DNA of 28,131 bases, taken from positions 1-28,131 of the forward strand of contig CAUDNR010000542.1 of the NCBI GenBank assembly GCA_958430865.1. The letters are read 5' to 3'. This DNA comes from Entrophospora sp. SA101. Its lineage: Eukaryota > Glomeromycota > Glomeromycetes > Entrophosporales > Entrophosporaceae. The position numbers and the translations under genes were made by a program. Shown here in pieces: positions 19,495 through 28,131 of this stretch; the first letter of the stretch is position 1, and every line of letters begins with the position of its first letter. The notes below the pieces were generated by a model. It was given only the letters and a program-made list of their open reading frames with translations. It was not told where the DNA came from and ran no database searches.

Positions 19495-22400
19495 TTATAA
19501 ACCACTTACTTCGACAATTGATGTAGCATCTCTAAATCTTGCAATAAACAAAACATTAGCATTATTAAATAATTCTTCTTTTAATGATATCACAATAAAT
19601 TGTGATCCTTTAAATCTAGTTCGTAACAGCTGTCCAATGTTTTGTGTATGTGATAAATCAAGAGCTGCATCCACTTCATCAAGAATGTACATTGGTGCTG
19701 GTTTAAATTGTAATAAAGCCAAAATCAATGATAATGCAATAAGTGATCTAAAATAATGATTTATATTTATTAATTAATATATGCATATATATTTTAATTG
19801 ATTCATTATAAAAAATTAACATTACCTTTGTCCACCACTTAATTCATTTAAACCCTCTTTCCATACTGAGCCAAGTTGTACTTTAACTTCTAAACCATCT
19901 TTTAATTCTTTATTTGCTAGTGGTTGAAGTTTTGCAAAATTGTTTGGCAACAATTCACTGAAAATTGTCCCAAAATCACTAAAATTTATATAATGATATA
20001 TTATTAAACAAAATACATACACTATAAATATATGTAAAATTGTAACTTATGCATTAACTTTTTCCCAGGTTTTTGATACTGCATCATTTTTATATTTATC
20101 AAGTTCAACAATAGTATTCTCAATTTTTTTCTTATCTTTTTGTACAGTTGTCAACATTTTTTTTAAAGTAGCTTCATCTTGTTCCACCCTTATAAATAAT
20201 AAAATTTGGACCTTTTATAAATCTAATATCTTATATTTTTTAACTGAAAAAAAAAATAACATACCCTTCATTACTTTAGCATTGATTTTTTTTCATATAC
20301 TATTGTGTTTTTCTTGTAATTTTTTTACACTCATTTGGACTATTATTCTCAAAATCATACAGAGAATTTACTTCACCAAAATGACTAGAAAAATTTTTAA
20401 ATCCGTTAATGAAAAACCACTTTTTCACTATAATAACAACAACAACAATAATAAACCCACTGCTTTTGATGCATAATCCAATCATTTTCTCTTTCCATTT
20501 GCTGAACAATTTGTTGAGACATTCCCTTTTCTTGAAGTACTTTGTCAACTTCATGATTAAGGTTTGTAATTTCCAATTGTATGTTGTTTAATTGATTAGT
20601 TTTGGCCTTAAATGCATTTTGAAGTTCTCCAAGTTCTTCATCTAAAGCAGATAACTTTTCTCTTTCCTTCTCTAACTCAATTAAAGCATTATCATACATT
20701 TCCTAAAAAATATAGGCATGTATTCTGAATTTAATTAAACATAATTATAAACATAATACACTTTTAAAATTTTCAGAATAGTATCAATGATAAACCTTAT
20801 TTGTTGTCATTTCTGTTCTCATTGAATCAGCTTCATTCTCTAATTGCTTAATGTTATTATCATAATTTTTCTATTTTTTTGTTTGCATTTTGTAAATCCT
20901 CTTCAAGTTGCTCTAAACAATTATATAATGACAAATCCCATTTAATCATTCTATTTTTTAATACATTCCTTTATTGTAATAAAATTTTTATAACTTACTA
21001 ATTTCTATTTTTAAAGTTTGCACTTTTTGTTGCATATCTTTAACATATGCATTCAATTCTGGTAATTCAGTTTTCCCTTTGGATACCATCCTCTTTTTGT
21101 TTTTTTTTTAAAAAAAATTAAAACAAAGTAAATAAATAATAACAAAAACCAATTGATTTAAAATCTACCATAATATCTTCTATTTTTGAATCATGGTTAT
21201 CATTAAGCTCTCTCATTTCATCTTCAATTCTTTGGCAATCTTGTAATGCACTATGATGTTTATTTTGCGAAGTTACAATTATAGCCTCTTGCTCATGAAT
21301 TTGAGATTTTATGTTATCAACAATTTGAATAATCTAACAATAATAATCTTTTTTAAAAATTTAAACAATTATTCATTCAGATAATTAATAATTATATATA
21401 CCTGTGAGTTACTCCTTTGTTTTATCTGTTATTCCAATAATGTAATTGCATGTGATTTCAATTCTAATTCTTTCTTTATTTGATTATATTTATTCATAAT
21501 AGTTTGTGAGTTTCTTAATTCTGAATTTAAACTTTGTAAAACTTGCTTATGAGACTTCAATTCTTTTTTTATATCTTTAAGAGTTTGCATTTTTGTGAGA
21601 ATCCCAGCTGAGGGGGGGGGGGGGGGTTAGATCTGCCTTGAAGAGTACTGGATGAATCGTAAACATCTCCATCCAAAGTAACAGATTTAGTATGGACATT
21701 CCTGTTAAACGTGACTCATTTTGCTGTTTCAGCATCCATGCAAATCAATGTATTGCCAAAAACATATTCCATCGCTGCTTTTACTTCATTAGCATAACAT
21801 ATCAAGTTTAATGCCAAATCTACTTTGTCTGGAGAAATTTGTTTAGAAACTGCAAGTTTCTATTACAAAAATAAAAATAATTAATAAATAATTACATAAA
21901 TTACATTATCCTTTCCTCTTTTACCTCAGATGACATTTTAGATACTTGGATTTGGTTTAGTGGAATGATAGTCACACATCTTTTAAGTTGACCTCTTTCT
22001 AAAAGTTATGTACCAACATTTTCATTATCTACAACAACCTGAAATTTAATAAATAAACAAATGTTATTTTTTTTTACATTAAAACAAAGCAATACCACTA
22101 TCTATATGACAATAAATAAATAAATATTGTTGTACATTATATAATCTTCCACCAGCACAAATTTCTAAAGTGGTTGAACATTCAGCATATTTTGAATCTA
22201 AAGTAATCAATTCAACAACTAATCCTTTAACTTTATTTCTATTAAAATTTGATGTAGGGTCTTTATAAGTAAACTGAGTATTTCCTAATTGACTGGAAAT
22301 ATATTCATATTTCTAACAAAAATAAATAATTAAAAAAAATTACATATGTGCAAAAATAATTTTACTAAAAAATATTAAAAATAGGAAACACAAACATCTG

Positions 22401-24496
22401 TTAGTTCTTGTATCTTGGATTCTTCAAAGGACTTTTCATGCAATAAATCTTCTTCTCTACTTGCATTCCAATCAATTAGTGATAAAGCTATTTGTAACTG
22501 TTGTGCTTCCAATCTTGAAGACTCTAAATCAGATAAAATACCTGTACTATCTCTTGCAGCTTTGGTAGCTAATGGTTCTTTTTCTTTTAACTCTTTTTTA
22601 AGATGAGGAATTTTTAATTTGGCTTGTTCAATTTCAGTTAGTGCCTGAGTTGAATTACTTTTAACCTCTAGTAACAATAATAAAATATATCTTGAGCAAT
22701 TTTTTTTATCCTCATATAAGTCATATATAAATAAATATGTACCTTGAAGTTGTTCCATATACCCATTTTCCTGACCTTCTTGAGCAGAAACACCAGTTGA
22801 CAAAGTTTGTAAAAGTTCTTCAGATTTACAAACTTGTTTGTTTTTTTGATCATGGATTTTTTTTGCCTCTTCATAATGAGTTTCATGCATTTTGTACTCT
22901 TGAGTTTTTTATATCAAACCTTGTTCTATCTATATAGAAAAGATTATTTATTTAATTGATTATACCCTAGTGAACTTTACTGAAAGAATTAGCAGTAGTT
23001 TTTTTTGAGAATCAAAAAAATTTTGGTTATTTGTTTATTAATTTACAAATACCTCTAATCTATCATCCAAGCATATCTCTTTATTGTTTGATTCTTCTTG
23101 AATGGAAGTTTTATTAAGTTCATATTTTGTATTAATTCTGACCATTTGATTAGAATATTCAGTTACATTATTTTCCAATTCTTGTAATCTACCACTGTTA
23201 GCTCTTTCCTATAAAACTCTATTGATTAATAATAATAATAATCATAATAATAATATAAAAGTATTGGAGTGAAAAAGAAGAATATATATATAGTTAATAA
23301 AAATTATACCTTTTCTCTTTTTAAAGATGTTTGTCTGATATCATTTTCTAAAAACTTGAGTTCCTCCTTAAGTTCTTCAATAATTTCCTTCTAAATCATT
23401 TATTCTGTTTTTGTTGTTCTCAATAATAGTATCAGATCTATCAAGCTTTTCCTTAATTATATGAAAAATTTAGTTAAATAATTAAATAAATATATACATG
23501 TATAAAATTTCATATTAATATTGCAGGAAAAGAGCCATAATAATACTTGATTTTGTGTATACTCATATGCAATAATTAATCAACTTAGATGTTCAATGTC
23601 AACTTCTATTTTTTTGGAATTCAAGATAAGAATTCTTTTTAGCTCTTAGTTTTTCCAATTTTGGTTCAATCACCTCCCTAAGTATCTAAATGCACGTTAA
23701 AGAAGAATTATTCATATAAATTGTGAATATTTTATTATTGACTAAAAATATTTATGTACCTGAGTAATTTCTTGAACTTTTTTCTCTTTTTTTTTTCAAT
23801 AGTACTCAATGCTCTTTTCTTTCTCTCTTCAAACATTCTAGTGCCAGCAGCTTCTTCAATCATGCTCAAGATTTCAAGTGGTTTCATGTTTAAAACCTTT
23901 GTGATTTTACCTTGCATAATTAAAAAATGTGGATTATTTATGTTAAGTTGAACTGATTCAAATAAATTTGCAACTTGTTTTTGCTGGGCTCAATGACCAT
24001 TTACAATGTATTTGCTTTGACAATTCATAATCTATTTTATTAGAAGTTTTATTAATATATTTATATAAAGGTTATATTAACTGATAGATTTATAAACTTA
24101 TTATGCACTTACTTGTCTTGTCACACTTATTTGACTATATTGTTCAAACCCAATAGGGCTATTTTCTCCATCTTCATTATTAAACACAATAGTAACTGAA
24201 GCTTTAGTAACACCTGCCTGTCCACATTTATATATCAAGTCTTGTAAACTATTTGCTCTAACCTAAAGAGCAAGACAAAATAAGGTATAACTAATTGTCT
24301 AATTAAGTAACAATATTTTAAATTTACCTTTGACAAGTTTGTGAGCCCCAAGACAAAACAAATGGCGTCCAATATATTTGATTGTCCTGAACTGTTAAGA
24401 CCTGTAATGGCATTAAATTCAGGATCCCAGCCAGTAATATGGGTTATGAGTTGCATATAATTTGAAACCATCAATAATTAGTTCCTCTATTTTCAT
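19495..24496 (-). pseudogene. SMC2: SMC2 condensin ATPase, broken copy
   Basis: Nearly the whole protein is recognisable in order on the minus strand. It starts [16 protein letters not shown] (24496), then Walker A region [21 protein letters not shown], an intact exon 24262-24113 ([12 protein letters not shown] ... SVTRQ), QSVQLN-like [40 protein letters not shown], long coiled coil, hinge (KDPTSNFNRNKVKGLVVELI ... EICAGGRLYNVVVD), second coiled coil, signature GLNELSGGQR, Walker [21 protein letters not shown] and stop at 19495. Defects: a frameshift near 24446-24455; the Walker A lysine codon replaced by CAA (24382-24384); in-frame stops at 23990-23992, 22006-22008 and 21716-21718; a stop plus frameshifts around 20300-20400; a C15 run at 21612-21626 that breaks frame; a splice donor changed from GT to AT at 20050. 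Intact SMC2 is about 1200 aa and essential for condensin, so a working copy is expected elsewhere. Confidence 0.9.
21612..21626 (-). repeat. 15-base G/C homopolymer within the SMC2 relic
   Basis: A run of 15 G on the plus strand (C on the coding strand) sits between GDVYDSSSTLQGRSN and AGILTKMQTLKDIKKE. With 15 bases the two flanking frames do not join; 13 or 16 would. It is the only long G/C homopolymer in this AT-rich window. Confidence 0.9.
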
Positions 24497-24599
24497 TTTT
24501 TAATTTCATAATTTATTTTATTACTATTAACGCGACAACACATTTTTATTTATCTTTAAATCTAAATTAATTAAATGATCAACAGGATGACATAAAAAA

Positions 24600-26838
<2,239 letters not shown>

Positions 26839-26919
26839 TGATTATGAAAATAACATTTGTATATATAAAAAGAAAAATTAAATTAAATTATTTGAATTTA
26901 TTAGTATGACCTAAAAAAA

Positions 26920-27480
26920 GATTGAGGAGGTCCTAATTGATGTATTATCCCGACAAGCTTTCATGCAAACATATTCAATAGGTTCGATGCTAAGCTGCGC
27001 TGGTTAAATAAAAACAGAAAAATGAAAATAAAAAATATATTTTGTGTTTTATATATACAAGAAAATTGAATTGAATTTTCTTTTTGTTGAAAATATTAAG
27101 GAAAATAGAATCTTGGTTATCAACTATATGTGATTAATGACCAACATAAGAATCAAAAAAAAAATATATACATTTTTCCCAGATGAAATAAATTTTTTTA
27201 GAAAGAATTTTTCATTAAACTAATCAATTAATATAATTACTTGGCAAGGCATCTTTATAAATTACAATGTAAACCTCACCTCTCTCAAATAAAACAAAAG
27301 AAAAGATTGTTTGCCTGTGAAATTATGAAGTATATAAAAATATTTATTTCAAAAAAAGAAAAGCCTCATACCCATTTGATCAGCATTTTCTTCAGTTTTT
27401 ATATAAAAATCTGTAGAGAGTGAGAGTAGATAAAAAATCATTGACTAGATCTGATGCACGGTTTATTGGTTCAATTGCTT
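26920..27480 (-). pseudogene. Possible exon fragments of an unidentified minus-strand gene
   Basis: Three protein-like pieces appear on the minus strand after AG acceptors. 27474 down to about 27410 gives EAIEPINRASDLVNDFLSTL then TLY, continuing in a shifted frame as KTEENADQMGMR. About 27293-27235 gives QTIFSFVLFERGEVYIVIYK then DALPSNYIN and a stop. About 27000-26915 gives QLSIEPIEYVCMKACRDNTS then IRTSSIFF and a stop. The pieces do not splice into one clean frame with visible GT donors. It may be a decayed gene or chance. No family recognised. Confidence 0.25.
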
Positions 27481-27526
27481 CAACTATAAAAGAGTATTAA
27501 AAAAGTAGATTTGTTAACAGTAACAT

Positions 27527-27634
27527 ATGGGACATGCTGCAACAAAACCAGACAAAGTGAACATTAGTGTTACAAGGATTTCAGGGATCAAAATTTGTAA
27601 TGTGATTATAATTAACAGTTTTATAATGTCCCAT
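27527..27634. mobile_element. MITE, 108 bp, GGGACAT/ATGTCCC ends
   Basis: It starts ATGGGACATGCTGCAACAAA and ends TTTATAATGTCCCAT. The terminal nine bases ATGGGACAT/ATGTCCCAT are perfect inverted repeats. The first 37 bases match the arms of the palindrome at 2923-3000 (CTGCAACAAAACCAGACAAA, then GTGAA), and the whole resembles 14843-14938 in reverse. No open frame. It sits 78 bp upstream of the small basic ORF. Confidence 0.8.
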
Positions 27635-27711
27635 TTGTTATCTTAAATGATATATAGAATTACCTCTATATAAAAATAGTTAATGTGAAACTCATTTACA
27701 TCAGATCTACA

Positions 27712-27951
27712 ATGGAACCCAAGAATTACAGCACCATCAGAAGTATTCTGAAGAAAGAACAAGGTGAAAAAATTGCTCCTTATATTTTCAAAATAAATGA
27801 TACTCAAACGCTAGAAGCTTATCTAAGAAAAGAAAGGATTATCTATGAAATTTACCAAGAAAAAAGAAACATAATAAGTGTTAGAAAAAGAAAGCATCAT
27901 GATGATGCATTATTACCTAACAAAAAGCAAAAATCTTTAAAAAGAAAATAA
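27712..27951 (+). CDS. Small basic protein of unknown function
   Basis: A single uninterrupted frame of 79 codons runs from ATG to TAA. The protein begins MEPKNYSTIRSILKKEQGEK, has a mixed hydrophobic/charged middle (APYIFKINDTQTLEAYLRKE, RIIYEIYQEKRN) and ends in clustered basic residues (RKRKHHDD, then KKQKSLKRK) that could act as a bipartite nuclear localisation signal. No membrane segment or known domain was recognised. An in-frame GTG 27 bases upstream is not used as start because an ATG is available. The codon use resembles the intact genes. It might also be one exon of a larger gene with upstream exons lost to the MITE region, but no acceptor is needed. Confidence 0.5.
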   Translation: MEPKNYSTIRSILKKEQGEKIAPYIFKINDTQTLEAYLRKERIIYEIYQEKRNIISVRKRKHHDDALLPNKKQKSLKRK

Positions 27952-27972
27952 CTATCATTTTCTTTGATAGTT
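27950..27972 (+). terminator. Small hairpin at the 3' end of the basic ORF
   Basis: AACTATCA (27950-27957) and TGATAGTT (27965-27972) form an 8-bp stem with a 7-base loop overlapping the stop codon. It lies between convergent genes and may be a 3' UTR structure. Eukaryotic termination does not require such a hairpin, so this is descriptive only. Confidence 0.35.
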
Positions 27973-28035
27973 GGAATAAATTTCAATTTATACAGAGGGA
28001 AATTTCCTCAATTACTTTTTTATTTTCAATCAAGA

Positions 28036-28131
28036 TCATCTTTTAGTCTCTTTAACTTCAATTTGAGCAGTTAATTGACCATTCTGTTGATCTTTTAATT
28101 TCCTGTTTTCTTCTTCTAGATGATTAATTTT
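28036..28131 (-). CDS. C-terminal end of a coiled-coil protein (truncated by window)
   Basis: The minus frame is open from the window edge to a TGA at 28036-28038, giving 31 residues: KINHLEEENRKLKDQQNGQL then TAQIEVKETKR. The Leu/Asn/Glu spacing (HLEEENRKL) is like a leucine zipper or other coiled coil, so a bZIP-type or structural coiled-coil protein is possible. The start and most of the gene lie outside. It converges on the small basic ORF with 84 bp between stops. Confidence 0.5.
   Translation of the reverse strand, partial: KINHLEEENRKLKDQQNGQLTAQIEVKETKR

Noticed and set aside
20040..20062. U12-type AT-AC intron as explanation of the ATAAGT donor in SMC2
   Set aside because: U12 donors read ATATCC and the matching acceptor here ends in TAG with no U12 branch motif, so a mutated GTAAGT is simpler.
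20282..20591. Overlapping open frames on both strands with Asn or Thr runs
   Set aside because: They cross an intron and broken exon of the SMC2 relic; SMC2 similarity (SLYDFENNSPNE) is on the minus strand in a different arrangement.
26970..27002. GGTTCGATGC resembling a tRNA T-arm
   Set aside because: No complementary 5-bp stem flanks the loop, and no acceptor, D or anticodon arms could be drawn on either strand.

Overview
The window comes from an AT-rich eukaryote with short GT-AG introns (about 60-150 bp), Asn/Asp homopolymer tracts, many small transposon relics and compact multi-exon genes. The gene families are fungal or pan-eukaryotic: a CBS/PB1 tail-anchored protein, an Nta1-type amidase, Dcn1, a TLC-domain protein, SMC2 and U2AF large subunit. 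Codon use and architecture suggest an early-diverging fungus, most likely an arbuscular mycorrhizal (Glomeromycotina) genome. This is inferred from composition and style, not from a database match.

Layout. 1-342 is the 3' end of a poly-Asn/Ser gene (+). 343-3152 is gene-poor, with eroded coding-like sequence (about 1385-2470) and a near-perfect palindrome (2923-3000). 3153-5277 is an intact five-exon CBS/PB1 gene (+). 5278-7463 is intergenic, with a degenerate repeat, a complete hAT-type MITE with 8-bp target-site duplication (6326-6470) and two weak coding relics. 7464-7946 is a small two-exon gene of unknown function (-). 8517-10022 is an eight-exon Nta1-like amidase (+). 10274-11912 is a ten-exon DCN1 (+). 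11913-13390 is non-coding with a roughly 79-bp tandem repeat. 13390-14245 is a decayed Mtr4/Ski2-type RNA helicase (+). 15357-16421 is a four-exon TLC membrane protein (+). 16673-18246 is a decayed gene of unknown function (-). 18264-18874 is a transposase-less element with Tc1/mariner-style ends. 19495-24496 is a broken SMC2 (-). 24600-26838 is a U2AF large subunit with disrupted frame (-). 26839-28131 holds weak minus-strand exon-like fragments, a MITE, a small basic ORF (+) and the 3' end of a coiled-coil gene (-).

How the genes relate. The intact genes (CBS/PB1, amidase, DCN1, TLC) are unrelated housekeeping or regulatory functions and do not form a pathway. The Nta1-like amidase and Dcn1 both touch ubiquitin-type protein turnover (N-degron entry, cullin neddylation), but their closeness is probably chance.

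The most striking feature is that genes normally essential in fungi (SMC2, U2AF large subunit, Mtr4) are present here only as copies with stops, frameshifts, a lost splice donor and an altered Walker A lysine, while the genes between them are intact. Most of the nonsense changes look like C-to-T transitions, several at CGA codons. This suggests that the window contains decayed duplicates, possibly shaped by cytosine deamination, with functional copies elsewhere. A consensus-sequencing artefact is the main alternative.
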